Below, piece by piece: positions 31,398 through 39,732 of a stretch of 64,000 bases of DNA (position 1 is its first letter; each line of letters opens with the position of its first letter). The position numbers were made by a program, and so were the translations under genes. The notes beneath the pieces are model-generated. The model did not search any database. It was not told where the DNA came from and worked only from the letters and a program-made list of their open reading frames with translations. This DNA is from Aureimonas endophytica (lineage in GTDB: Bacteria > Pseudomonadota > Alphaproteobacteria > Rhizobiales > Rhizobiaceae), in assembly GCF_014642635.1 (NCBI RefSeq), contig NZ_BMIQ01000002.1:682001-746000 (forward strand). Direction: 5' to 3'.

Positions 31398-33116
31398 TCA
31401 CTGCATCGTCCGCGAGCGGTCGCGGTGATCGAGAGCCGCTTCGACGGCCGTGCGCAACTTGCGCAGCGACCCGCCGCCCCAGACCTTCCCGACGACCTCG
31501 ACCTCGTCCGGCGCCAGCCCCTCGAAGAAGCGCAGGGGGATCCCGCGCTCGTCGTGGACGTCCATCGCGATTCCGTCGACGAGGCTGTCGAGGTGCTCGA
31601 GGCCGGGGTTCGGCATGACGACGACGCGGAAGCGGTCGCGGAGCGGGGCGGGAATCCCGTCTAGGCTGTTCGCGGTCGCGAGGAATGTGACGGCCGAGAG
31701 ATTCACGTTGGTCTCCAACGCGGTCTCGAAATACGTCTCGGCCGAATGGCGCTCGAGCATGGGCAACAGGGCGTGCAGGAGCGAGCCGTTGTGGCTCGAC
31801 GTCCCCGTCTTCTCGAGCTCGTCGAGGACGACCGCCGGATTTGCGATCTTGTTCGAGCGGATGAGCTCAAGCGGGACCGAAGCCCGGCGGGTGCTCCACT
31901 GCGCGGGCGTGCCGCCGAACGAGCCGTCCGCGACCGATGCGCAGGGGAACACGACCGACGGCAGGCCGAGGCGACGCGTCAGAGCCGCAAGGAGGCGCGT
32001 CTTGCCGGATCCCGGATCGCCGACGAGGAGCGTGGGGCGAAGGCGCACGGGCTGACCGGGGACGACGTCGGCAAGTATGCGGCGGACGACGTCCCCGGCG
32101 TGCGGCCACACGCGGGCGAGATCGCGTGCGATCGGCTCGACGTCGGGCGCGACGACAAGCGGAACGCGGAGCAGAGACAGCTTCGCGAATTGCCCCATGA
32201 AGCTCTTCTGGTCGGCGGTTCCGGCGACTTCGAGCTTCGGGACGACGGCGAGCTTCGGCTGCCCGAGCAGTTCCGAGATCGATTGGCTCGTCGGAGCCTG
32301 GGCGGCCTCGATCGCCCGGCGCTCCTTCTCCTGACGGGCGGACTCGTCGAGGCGTGCGGCTGCCTCGTTCTGGAAATATTCCTCCTCCGTGAAGAAGGCC
32401 GGATGCGGATTTTCAGGAGGCGCCGCGGCCGAGACCGGGTTGGCGAGCGCGAAAAGCTCCTCGCGCTGGAGCTTGCCGCTCGTGAAGCGCATGACCGCTG
32501 GATGGTTCTCGCGCAGCCAGTCGTTCGCTTCCGTCAGCGCGGCGAGGCGGCGGAGGACGATATGCCCTTCGGCCGACGTCGAATTCTGCCATCCACGCGT
32601 CCAGCCGTCGGTCCCGTACGGAAAATCCTGGCGGAACTCGAGGCCGAGGCGGTAGCAAAGGCGGCGGAAGTCAAAGCCGACGTACATAGAGAACAGGAGA
32701 TCGCGCAGGCGGCGGTCGCCGAAGACGGCCGCGTACCATGCAGCGCGCTGTCGCACCGCTGCGATCTCGACGGAATCGGTCGCGAGGTCGATCGGCGCGA
32801 CGGCGTCATGGATGCGGACGGCGCCGGCGAGAGACGGCCATACGCCGAAATCCTTGAGGTCCTCTCGGAGGGGCTCGGGAAGCGGCGAGACGGCGCGGGA
32901 ACGGGCGACGTAGACCTCGACGTCGGCGGCGAGGAGGTCGCGGAAGGGCGCGTGGCCGTCTAGGAGCTGCTGCACCGAGGGATAATGGTCGCCGCGGCGG
33001 ATCTTCTCGTCGAGCGCCTCGAACATCTTGTGCTCGCGGGCATAGCCCTTCGCGAGCTCGGCGACGTTCGCTTCGGAATCGCGCCATTCATGGTCGGAGA
33101 AATTGAATGCGGTCAC
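31398..33116 (-). CDS. Lon-like AAA+ ATPase without protease domain
   Basis: This is a 572-residue protein. I chose GTG 33116 as the start because conserved-looking sequence begins there ('TAFNFSDHEWRDSEAN'). Residues about 1-330 are a helical N-terminal region with a charged coiled coil near 275-300. The AAA+ module follows: Walker A 'LLVGDPGSGKTRL' (about 375-387), Walker B 'AVVLDELEKTG' (about 437-447), sensor-1 'FLATANSLDGIP' (about 490-501), then the 'LRDRFRVV' arginine-finger region. The order and wording match the Lon ATPase core, but the chain ends where the Ser-Lys protease domain would begin. It may act as a remodeller of a host or phage complex. It heads the leftward operon. Confidence 0.85.
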   Translation of the reverse strand: MTAFNFSDHEWRDSEANVAELAKGYAREHKMFEALDEKIRRGDHYPSVQQLLDGHAPFRDLLAADVEVYVARSRAVSPLPEPLREDLKDFGVWPSLAGAVRIHDAVAPIDLATDSVEIAAVRQRAAWYAAVFGDRRLRDLLFSMYVGFDFRRLCYRLGLEFRQDFPYGTDGWTRGWQNSTSAEGHIVLRRLAALTEANDWLRENHPAVMRFTSGKLQREELFALANPVSAAAPPENPHPAFFTEEEYFQNEAAARLDESARQEKERRAIEAAQAPTSQSISELLGQPKLAVVPKLEVAGTADQKSFMGQFAKLSLLRVPLVVAPDVEPIARDLARVWPHAGDVVRRILADVVPGQPVRLRPTLLVGDPGSGKTRLLAALTRRLGLPSVVFPCASVADGSFGGTPAQWSTRRASVPLELIRSNKIANPAVVLDELEKTGTSSHNGSLLHALLPMLERHSAETYFETALETNVNLSAVTFLATANSLDGIPAPLRDRFRVVVMPNPGLEHLDSLVDGIAMDVHDERGIPLRFFEGLAPDEVEVVGKVWGGGSLRKLRTAVEAALDHRDRSRTMQ

Positions 33117-33248
33117 TGTGGATGGCCCTTGCCATCTGCGCTTCCCGTCGCGGCATCGGCCGGCAGGGGATAGCTCTCGAAATCGTCCGCGGATGCGGGG
33201 TCGATCCCGATGACGCTGTTCTATCAGCAATCCTGCGGAAATGGGTTA

Positions 33249-33257
33249 ACGCGACGT
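33249..33257 (-). promoter_or_regulatory. Operator core upstream of the leftward early operon
   Basis: ACGTCGCGT on the minus strand lies 133 bases upstream of the AAA+ gene start, in an AT-richer intergenic patch (33210-33284). It matches the core of the three operators at 10816-10887. One copy by chance in 35 kb is possible, so the value lies in its position. The 33117-33284 gap shows no gene; a minus-strand promoter near TTTAGTAC (33276-33269) is possible but unproven. Confidence 0.4.
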
Positions 33258-33284
33258 GTAATTCTGTACTAAAGCCGGTTTTCC

Positions 33285-33644
33285 TTACTCGCGGACCGGC
33301 TCGGGCTTCGGCGGCGGTGCGTCGCTGAGCTTCTTCGAGTACTCCCGGATGTGCATGCGCAGGAGGTTCTCGGGCACGCCGTCGGCTTTGAAATCCTCGA
33401 CGACGGCGTCGAGCTCGGCGTCCAGCTCCTTCATCAGAGGCTGAAGGCGCTCCAGCTCGGAGATCACCCTCGGCGGGAACGTCGACGACCCGTCCAGCCA
33501 CCGCTCCGCGTTGCGCTTCGAGACGCCCAACCAGCTGACGAGGCGGTCCGGGGCGAGCGAGCCGAGCACGGAATGGACGAGGACGAGCAGGTCGTCGAGC
33601 GGGCGGTCGTTCTCGCGGCGAGGGCGCGGGTTCTTGTCGGTCAT
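33285..33644 (-). CDS. Putative DNA-binding protein, 119 aa
   Basis: This is a 119-residue protein. ATG 33644 is preceded by GAGGA at ten bases; ATG 33653 is an alternative. After a basic N-terminus, residues about 18-55 ('LLVLVHSVLGSLAPDRLVSWLGVSKRNAERWLDG') have an HTH pattern in which a Trp-Leu-Gly-Val-Ser turn precedes a recognition helix. Residues 60-105 are a charged helix, and the end is Pro-rich. It is divergent from the excisionase/integrase pair and next to the leftward operon promoter. A role as lysogeny or excision regulator is plausible. Confidence 0.6.
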   Translation of the reverse strand: MTDKNPRPRRENDRPLDDLLVLVHSVLGSLAPDRLVSWLGVSKRNAERWLDGSSTFPPRVISELERLQPLMKELDAELDAVVEDFKADGVPENLLRMHIREYSKKLSDAPPPKPEPVRE

Positions 33645-33827
33645 AGGCGGCATTCCTCGCCGTTGTGGACTCTCGGCACCATCCGCCAATGGCGTTAACC
33701 AAAGCTGAATTATTGGCTGGACGAGGTGCCCTCCAGGTCCGAGAACTCCATCACGGACTCCGGCGAAAAAGGCCGGGACCGCACCCGACGGCGCACGACG
33801 AGGCGCCGGCACGCGAGGAGCAGCTGG

Positions 33828-34256
33828 ATGCAGCAGACGGAGTCCGCCCGACCGGCGGCCAGATACATGCTTGTCGTCGGACGTTGGGAGCCGCCCGACC
33901 TGTCGGACTGCGCGCCCGACCGTCTCCTGACGCTCGACGAGGCGCCATGGCTGCCGGAGCTCGGTGGCCATGTGACCGTGAAGATGATGCGGACGGCGAT
34001 AGAGGCCGGCCGACTGCCCGCGACGCGACTGGGACGGACGCTGTTCGTCACCCGGGACGGTGTCGAACAGTGGAGAGAAGAATGCCTCGTGAAGCGAAAC
34101 CCGCCCGCCTCTGGCTCCGTCCCGCCCGGAAGGGCAAGGGTGGCAAAGGCGGCCGCCCCGCCGTCTGGGTCATCCTCGACGCTGGACGCCAGATCAGCAC
34201 TGGATGCGGCGCGGGCGATCGCGGCAAGGCTGAGAAGGCCCACGCCGAATACATGA
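33828..34256 (+). CDS. Excisionase-like HTH protein
   Basis: This is a 142-residue protein starting at ATG 33828, with GAGGAG seven bases upstream. Residues about 40-95 ('RLLTLDEAPWLPELGGHVTVKMMRTAIEAG', then 'LPATRLGRTLFVTRDGVEQW') are a MerR/Xis-type winged helix, as found in phage excisionases and recombination directionality factors. The C-terminal 60 residues are Pro/Ser/Arg-rich, and their codons overlap the integrase gene by 175 bases in another frame. Position directly before the integrase supports a role in excision. Confidence 0.75.
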   Translation: MQQTESARPAARYMLVVGRWEPPDLSDCAPDRLLTLDEAPWLPELGGHVTVKMMRTAIEAGRLPATRLGRTLFVTRDGVEQWREECLVKRNPPASGSVPPGRARVAKAAAPPSGSSSTLDARSALDAARAIAARLRRPTPNT

Positions 34257-35356
34257 TCGGCAAGGCGACCAAGGCGGTCGTCAGGCAGTCGAATCGCCGG
34301 CCGGCGCACGAAGTGACGATCGCGGAGGTCCTGGCGCGGTACATGACCGTGAAGGCCGACAAGGTCGCCCGCCCCGACGAGCTTGCCCAGCACGTAGAGC
34401 GCCTTCTCGAGTTCTGGGGAGAGCGCACGTGCGACGACATCAACTCCGTGACGTGCGACGAGTACGTGCGGAGCCGCACGGGCGTTCCGTGGAAGTCATC
34501 GCGTCCGGAGAAGACCGGCAACAAACCTCGTCTGACGACGTCGGCCGGGGCCCGCCGCGACCTGGAGGATCTCCGAGCCGCCCTGAACCGTGCGGTGAAG
34601 GACAAGATTCTGGCTGAGTTCGTGTCCGTCGAGCTGCCGGACGAGAACGGCGAGCGCGACGTCTGGTTGACCGTCGAAGAGGTCGAGGAGATGTGCCGAA
34701 TCGCTCGCGAGACGACCGAGGTCCAGACCCGCCATCGGGGAGCCGCGAAGGGACAGGTCCTGGCGACGAAGAAGCGGCCGCTCGCCCACGTCGAACGCTT
34801 CATCCGCGTCGGCGTCCAGACCGGGACCCGTGCCACCGCGGTCTGCGAGGCCTCGTTCGAACGCGAGGAAGGACGGCCGTGGGTCGACCTCGACAACGAA
34901 CTCTTCTTCCGTCGGCCGCCCGGCGCGAAGGATAAGGCAAACAAGCGCTACCCGCCGGCGCCGCTCGCCCCCCAGCTCGTCGAGGAGATGCGCGGGTGGA
35001 AGGACTCCGGCGCCAGGTACGTCGTCGAGCGGGACGGGAAGCCGGTGGACTGCCGGAAGGGTTATGAACGCGTCGTCGAGATCCTCGCCCTCGACCGCCA
35101 CGTCGTCCGCCACACGCTCCGCCACACGGCGGCCACCTGGATGATGCAGGACGGCGTGGACTTGGCGGAAGCCGCCGGATATCTCGGCATGACTGTCGAG
35201 ACGCTGACCCGGCGGTACGCGCACCACCACCCGGCGCACCAGAAGACGGCCGCCGCAACGCTCGCCAAGCGCATGAACCGCGCCAACGCTTCGCCAACGA
35301 AACGGCGGGAAAAAGCGGGAAACGACGAGGACGAGGAGGAGCCGGAAGCCGCGTAG
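34082..35356 (+). CDS. int: Tyrosine integrase of the element
   Basis: This is a 424-residue phage-type tyrosine recombinase. ATG 34082 follows a GGAGAGAAG ribosome-binding site and gives a normal N-terminal arm-binding region ('GRPAVWVILDAGRQISTG'). The core-binding domain lies at about 75-180. Catalytic residues are Arg in 'GTRATAVCEAS' (about 250), 'HTLRHTAATW' (about 342-351), and the Tyr in 'LTRRYAHHHP' (about 379-388). The acidic end 'DEDEEEPEAA' is unusual. It ends 30 bases before the tRNA-Pro attachment site, the standard layout for integration into a tRNA gene. The start region overlaps the excisionase gene. Confidence 0.93.
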   Translation: MPREAKPARLWLRPARKGKGGKGGRPAVWVILDAGRQISTGCGAGDRGKAEKAHAEYMIGKATKAVVRQSNRRPAHEVTIAEVLARYMTVKADKVARPDELAQHVERLLEFWGERTCDDINSVTCDEYVRSRTGVPWKSSRPEKTGNKPRLTTSAGARRDLEDLRAALNRAVKDKILAEFVSVELPDENGERDVWLTVEEVEEMCRIARETTEVQTRHRGAAKGQVLATKKRPLAHVERFIRVGVQTGTRATAVCEASFEREEGRPWVDLDNELFFRRPPGAKDKANKRYPPAPLAPQLVEEMRGWKDSGARYVVERDGKPVDCRKGYERVVEILALDRHVVRHTLRHTAATWMMQDGVDLAEAAGYLGMTVETLTRRYAHHHPAHQKTAAATLAKRMNRANASPTKRREKAGNDEDEEEPEAA

Positions 35357-35385
35357 CGCAGGGGCTTCAGGATCGAGCCACAACG

Positions 35386-35430
35386 TTCGGGACGAGGGGG
35401 TCGCAGGTTCAAATCCTGCCACTCCGACCA
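35386..35430 (+). other. attR: 3' half of a tRNA-Pro(CGG) gene
   Basis: From the anticodon loop TTCGGGA (anticodon CGG) through the T arm GCAGGTTCAAATCCTGC to the acceptor end ACTCCGACCA, this is the 3' half of an alphaproteobacterial tRNA-Pro. The bases to its left do not form the 5' half, so the gene is split. With the integrase just upstream, this is the right attachment site. The tRNA orientation means the intact gene should lie at the left end of the element, outside the window. Confidence 0.88.
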
Positions 35431-35843
35431 CGGATCTCCTGAAATCTTCGATCATGCATCATTGGCCGATATGCTTGCGCATGTGGCCGGTAGGAGCAGC
35501 GAATGAGCCGGTCCATCGTAGGGCAGGGTTCGTCGGCCGGCCCGCCGTGTCTCGGCGCAGTCGCCCTGGGCCCGCCTCTGTTTTGAATGAGGCTGGCGAT
35601 CCACTGCGGTGCATTATCCGTGATGAAATCGTCTAAGGGCGCAACGGTCCGAGGGCGATCGTGCCGGCCCGCGATCCGCGACGAAGCGCTGGAGCCACCG
35701 ACGCCAGAGAATCGATTGCTTTCCGCGTTTCGATGCTGCCATGCGCGGCGCAGGGCAGAAGCGGAAAGGCGCAGAATACTTCGCGTGTCTCGGTCAGCGA
35801 TCGGCGCCGGACGCGACGTTTCGAGATGGAAGTCTGGGAGGAG
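35431..35843. other. Gene-free stretch between attR and tRNA-Thr
   Basis: This 413-base stretch carries no frame with convincing composition, ribosome-binding site or family resemblance. Several short frames exist on both strands, but they are Arg/Pro-rich and lack support. It may hold decayed sequence from earlier integrations. Confidence 0.6.
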
Positions 35844-35919
35844 TGGTGCCGCTTGCGTGACTCGAACACGCGACCCCATCATTACGAATGATGTGCTCTA
35901 CCGGCTGAGCTAAAGCGGC
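35844..35919 (-). tRNA. tRNA-Thr (anticodon CGT)
   Basis: On the minus strand the gene runs GCCGCTT (5' acceptor) ... AAGCGGC-A-CCA, giving a full seven-pair acceptor stem. The D arm has GCTCAGCCGGTAGAGC. The anticodon stem CATCA/TGATG encloses TTCGTAA with anticodon CGT, reading ACG (Thr). The T arm is CGCGTGTTCGAGTCACGCG-like and complete, and CCA is encoded. Confidence 0.95.
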
Positions 35920-36118
35920 CCGTCGTGGCGGTGAACCGCCCGTCGACTGGTGGGCGTATTACCAGAACCGGTGAGGGATGCAAGCCGTCCTCCGCCGAAA
36001 AGCGGGGTGAGGCTCGCCTGGGGCTTGCGTCGGCGGAAAGGGAGAGGGTGGGGCGCGCCCTTTTCCCGACGGCGCGCCGGCATAGTTTCGTGCCCAGGAA
36101 ACGACCGGAACCTCGACC

Positions 36119-37132
36119 TTGCGATTTCCCGCGCACGCGGCCCTTGGCCTCAGCCTCGCCCTGTCCGTCTTCGCCGCGCCCGGCGCGCGTGGGGCGGAGC
36201 CCGATCCGCAGGCCTTTCGCGCCGCCGTCGACGCGGCCTGCCGGGCCGCCGGCGCGGCGGCGCTGGACGAGATCTCGGCCACGGTCGATCCCTATGGCTC
36301 GGATCATTACGGCTTCGCGCTTCTCTCCGGCATCGAGAAGGGCACGCGGGCGACGCGCTCCATGCTCTGCGCCTATGACCGCGCGAGCCGCCGCGCCGAG
36401 GTCGGCAGCCTTCTCGATCTCGCCGGTGCCAAGGAGGCGCTGTCCGACTTTCCGGTCGGCCGCGAAGCCGCCCCGGCGGGCACCGCCGCGACGCTGATCT
36501 ATCCGAACGCGCCGAGCTGCGGCCAGGACTGCCTCGCCCATTGGACGGCGCTGTCCCTCGCCGATCAGAACCAGTTGACGGCGCTGCCCGAGCAGGTGCG
36601 GCGGACGCTGGCGGAGGCGAAGCCGGCGGGCGAGCCCGCCGATCTCGCGGCGGCGCGCGCGGCGGCGGTCTCCACCGTCGCGGCGGCCGGCGGGCGGCCC
36701 GATGGCGAGACGGCGGCCGATCTTGTCGCCGTTCCGGCCGGCGACCGGACCTGCGAGATGCTGTGGTTCGGCTATATGGGCGAGCCGTCGCGCAAGGTCG
36801 CGACGGACCGCTGCCGCGTCGATCGGCTGCCGGACGGGGCGCTGTCCGTCACGAAGACGAGCGGCGAGAATCTCACCGTCCTCGTCCGCATGCTCGGCAC
36901 GGGCCTTGCCATCGTCGGCGGGCGCGACGCGCCGGCCGGCCCGCCGCCCGGCGGCTACGATCTCGCGCGGCCGAACGATCCGGTCGATCCGCATTATGGC
37001 AACAAGGTCGGGCTCGCGGTGGCGCGGCCGGATGGCCGGCTCTTCATCGTCTCGATCGAGGAGCGCGGCATCGAGCCGCCCGATCCGAGCTTCTTCGAGG
37101 TGATCGCGGTCGGACTGCCGAAAGGCAAATGA
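36119..37132 (+). CDS. Unknown exported protein, 337 aa
   Basis: This is a 337-residue protein, apparently starting at TTG 36119 after 'GGAACCTCGACC'. Residues 1-25 form a signal peptide ('ALGLSLALSVFAAPGARG'). The mature part has paired Cys (near 38 and 82; 132 and 136; 211 and 229), likely disulfides, and no membrane span, so it is probably periplasmic. The C-terminal part ends 'SFFEVIAVGLPKGK'. I do not recognise the family. It lies 55 bases before the exonuclease gene and reads the same way. Confidence 0.65.
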   Translation: MRFPAHAALGLSLALSVFAAPGARGAEPDPQAFRAAVDAACRAAGAAALDEISATVDPYGSDHYGFALLSGIEKGTRATRSMLCAYDRASRRAEVGSLLDLAGAKEALSDFPVGREAAPAGTAATLIYPNAPSCGQDCLAHWTALSLADQNQLTALPEQVRRTLAEAKPAGEPADLAAARAAAVSTVAAAGGRPDGETAADLVAVPAGDRTCEMLWFGYMGEPSRKVATDRCRVDRLPDGALSVTKTSGENLTVLVRMLGTGLAIVGGRDAPAGPPPGGYDLARPNDPVDPHYGNKVGLAVARPDGRLFIVSIEERGIEPPDPSFFEVIAVGLPKGK

Positions 37133-37187
37133 GCCGCATCGCGCGGCGCTTGAAACCGGAGGCGCGCCGCGCGACATCGCCAGCACC

Positions 37188-37994
37188 ATGTCGGATCTCT
37201 TTCCCCCGCGCGCCCGCACCCTGCCGCTCTTTCCCGAAACGCCGCCGCATGTGGTGCGCGTCATCGATGTCGAGACGGCCGGGCAGCGGCTCGAAGCCGA
37301 TGCCGTGATCGAGATCGGCTCGGCCGATCTCGATCTTCTCACCGGCGAGATCGGTTCGGCGATGGAAACGCTGGTCGATCCCGCCGGCGTGGAGATCAAT
37401 CCGCATGCGCGGCGCGTCCATCAGATCTCGGACGAGATGCTGGAAGGGGCGCCGCCCTTCGCCGAGGCCGTGCGGCCCTTCGCCGGGGCGCCGGTCTATG
37501 CGGCGCAGCGCGCCGAGTTCGACCGCTCGCGCCTGCGCCTGCCCGGCCGCTGGCTCTGCACCTATCGTCTGGCCCTGCGCGCCTTTCCGGGCGTGCGCGC
37601 CCATGGGCTGCAATCGCTCGTCAAATATCTGCCGCTCGATCTCTCCGACGTCCGGCCGCGCCTCGAGGCGCTGCATCCGCATCGCGCGCTCTACGACGCG
37701 CTCTGCACGGCGGTGCTCCTGCGGGAGATCGCCCGCGTCCTCATGCCGCGCTGCGCCGATCTCGCCGATTTCCTCGATCGCGCCGAACGGGTCTCGGCCG
37801 AGCCGGCGCTGCTGACGAAGCTGCGCTTCGGCAAATACAAGGGCGTGCCGCTCGGCGAAGTGCCGGCCGACTATCTCGAATGGCTGATCCGCGAGCCGGG
37901 CATGGAGGCGGATGCCGTCTTCTCGGCCCGCTACCATCTCGACCATCCGAAGATCCGGGGCCTGCGCGCCGCGCCCGACCTGCCGCTCGCGTGA
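37188..37994 (+). CDS. ExoX-like DEDDh 3'-5' exonuclease with DUF3820 tail
   Basis: This is a 268-residue exonuclease of the DnaQ superfamily. Exo I is 'VIDVETAG' (about 24-31, Asp and Glu), Exo II lies at 'AAQRAEFDRSRL' (about 104-115, Asp), and Exo III is 'HRALYDALCTAVLL' (about 165-178, His and Asp). Residues about 205-260 carry a DUF3820-like module, with 'LRFGKYKGVPLGEVPADYLEWLI' as its core. This domain order is that of ExoX-type enzymes. In the cytoplasm it would degrade single-stranded ends during repair. It lies 64 bases before the DNA ligase gene, suggesting a small repair operon. Confidence 0.9.
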   Translation: MSDLFPPRARTLPLFPETPPHVVRVIDVETAGQRLEADAVIEIGSADLDLLTGEIGSAMETLVDPAGVEINPHARRVHQISDEMLEGAPPFAEAVRPFAGAPVYAAQRAEFDRSRLRLPGRWLCTYRLALRAFPGVRAHGLQSLVKYLPLDLSDVRPRLEALHPHRALYDALCTAVLLREIARVLMPRCADLADFLDRAERVSAEPALLTKLRFGKYKGVPLGEVPADYLEWLIREPGMEADAVFSARYHLDHPKIRGLRAAPDLPLA

Positions 37995-38058
37995 GGCGCC
38001 CCGGGACGGCGCCGGCCCGCGCCCTATCTTCCCGGCGAAGCCCGCAAGCCTGTCCTCC

Positions 38059-39723
38059 ATGAAGCGTTTCGCCGAACTCCTCGACCGTCTCGTCCTCACC
38101 CCCTCCCGCAACGGCAAGCTGCGCCTGATGGAGGACTATTTCCGTAGCGTGCCCGATCCCGAGCGCGGCTATGCGCTCGCCGCGATCACCGGCGAATTGG
38201 AAATCCGCAGCGTCAAGCCCGCCATGCTGCGCGCCCTGATGACGGCGCGGATGGACGAGGTGCTCTTCGCCTATTCCTACGACTATGTCGGCGATCTCGC
38301 CGAGGCGATCGCCCTCGTCTGGCCCTCGCCGCATGACGGCGAGCGGCAGGGGCGCAACGACGTGCCGACGCTCGCCGAGATCGTTGCGGCGCTGGACCGC
38401 GCGACGCGGGTGGAAGGGCCGAAGCTCGTCGAGGAATGGCTCGACCGGCTGGATTCCTCCGGCCGCTACGCCCTCCTGAAGCTCGTCACCGGCTCGATGC
38501 GGATCGGCGTGTCCGCCCGCCTCGCCAAGCAGGCTCTGGCCGAGTTCGGGGGCAAGGACGTGACCGAGATCGAGGAGCTCTGGCACGGGCTGCACCCGCC
38601 CTATGGCGATCTCTTCGCCTGGCTGTCCGGCGACGGCGAAAAACCCGTCTCGGCGGCGGCGAGCCCCTTCCGCCCGGTGATGCTGTCGCAGCCGCTGGAG
38701 GAGCCGGATTACGGGCGCATCACGGCCGAGGATTACGCGGCCGAATGGAAATGGGACGGCATCCGCGTCCAGGCGACGCGCGAGCGCGGCGTCGCCCGGC
38801 TCTATTCCCGCTCGGGCGACGATATTTCGGGCGCCTTTCCCGATCTCCTCGACCATATGGATTTCGACGGCGCGCTCGACGGCGAACTGCTCGTCGCCCG
38901 GCCGGCGGTCCGGGGCGAGCCGCTGGTGGCGCCGCATGGCGCCGGGCCGGTCGAGGACGACATCGTCGTCGGCACCTTTTCCGATCTCCAGCAGCGCCTC
39001 AACCGCAAGACGGTCTCGGCGGCGGTGATCCGCCAGCATCCGGTCTTCCTGCGCACCTACGATCTCCTCCAGGACGGGGCGGAGGATCTACGCCCGCTGC
39101 CCTTCGCCGAGCGTCGGCGCCGCCTCGACCGTTTCGTCGCGGCCCTCGACCGCTCGCGCTTCGACGTCTCGCCCTTCGTGCCCTTCGCGAGCTTCGAGGA
39201 TCTCCGGCGCCTGCGGGCCGCCCCGCCCCATGCGGTGATCGAGGGGCTGATGCTGAAGCGCTGGGATTCGGCCTATGTGCCGGGCCGGCCGAAGGGGCCC
39301 TGGTTCAAGTGGAAGCAGGACCCGCATGTGATCGACGCGGTGCTGATGTATGCCCAGCGCGGCCATGGCAAGCGCTCGAGCTTCTATTCGGACTATACGT
39401 TCGGCGTCTGGTCCGGTCCGGCGGACGACCCGGTGCTGGTGCCCGTCGGCAAGGCCTATTTCGGCTTCACCGACGAGGAGCTGAAGCAGCTCGACAAATA
39501 TATCCGCGACAACACGATCGGCCGCTTCGGCCCGGTCCGCTCCGTGCGGGCCGAGCCGGACCACGGGCTCGTCATCGAGGTCGCCTTCGAGGGGTTGCAA
39601 CGCTCCGGCCGGCACAAGTCCGGCGTCGCGATGCGCTTTCCCCGCGTCTCGCGCCTGCGCTGGGACAAGCCGGCCTTCGAGGCCGACCGGATCGAGACGC
39701 TGGAAGCGATGCTGGGCGACTGA
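38059..39723 (+). CDS. ATP-dependent DNA ligase
   Basis: This is a 554-residue ligase of the class known from cisplatin-response loci. An N-terminal helical DNA-binding domain (about 1-200) precedes the adenylation domain. The nucleophilic Lys is in 'EWKWDGIRVQ' (about 231-240); 'ALDGELLV' follows (about 275-282), then 'EGLMLKRWDS' (about 395-404) and 'WFKWKQDP' (about 415-422). The OB domain completes the chain. It is shorter than many relatives only by loop differences. It seals nicks using ATP. The usual partners (an MPR-type exonuclease and an Lhr-like helicase) are not in the window; the ExoX-like gene is upstream instead. Confidence 0.93.
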   Translation: MKRFAELLDRLVLTPSRNGKLRLMEDYFRSVPDPERGYALAAITGELEIRSVKPAMLRALMTARMDEVLFAYSYDYVGDLAEAIALVWPSPHDGERQGRNDVPTLAEIVAALDRATRVEGPKLVEEWLDRLDSSGRYALLKLVTGSMRIGVSARLAKQALAEFGGKDVTEIEELWHGLHPPYGDLFAWLSGDGEKPVSAAASPFRPVMLSQPLEEPDYGRITAEDYAAEWKWDGIRVQATRERGVARLYSRSGDDISGAFPDLLDHMDFDGALDGELLVARPAVRGEPLVAPHGAGPVEDDIVVGTFSDLQQRLNRKTVSAAVIRQHPVFLRTYDLLQDGAEDLRPLPFAERRRRLDRFVAALDRSRFDVSPFVPFASFEDLRRLRAAPPHAVIEGLMLKRWDSAYVPGRPKGPWFKWKQDPHVIDAVLMYAQRGHGKRSSFYSDYTFGVWSGPADDPVLVPVGKAYFGFTDEELKQLDKYIRDNTIGRFGPVRSVRAEPDHGLVIEVAFEGLQRSGRHKSGVAMRFPRVSRLRWDKPAFEADRIETLEAMLGD

Positions 39724-39732
39724 GGCGGCGCC

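Noticed and set aside
35386-35430. A functional tRNA-Pro gene
   Set aside because: Only the 3' half is present; the upstream bases do not form the 5' acceptor, D or anticodon strands.
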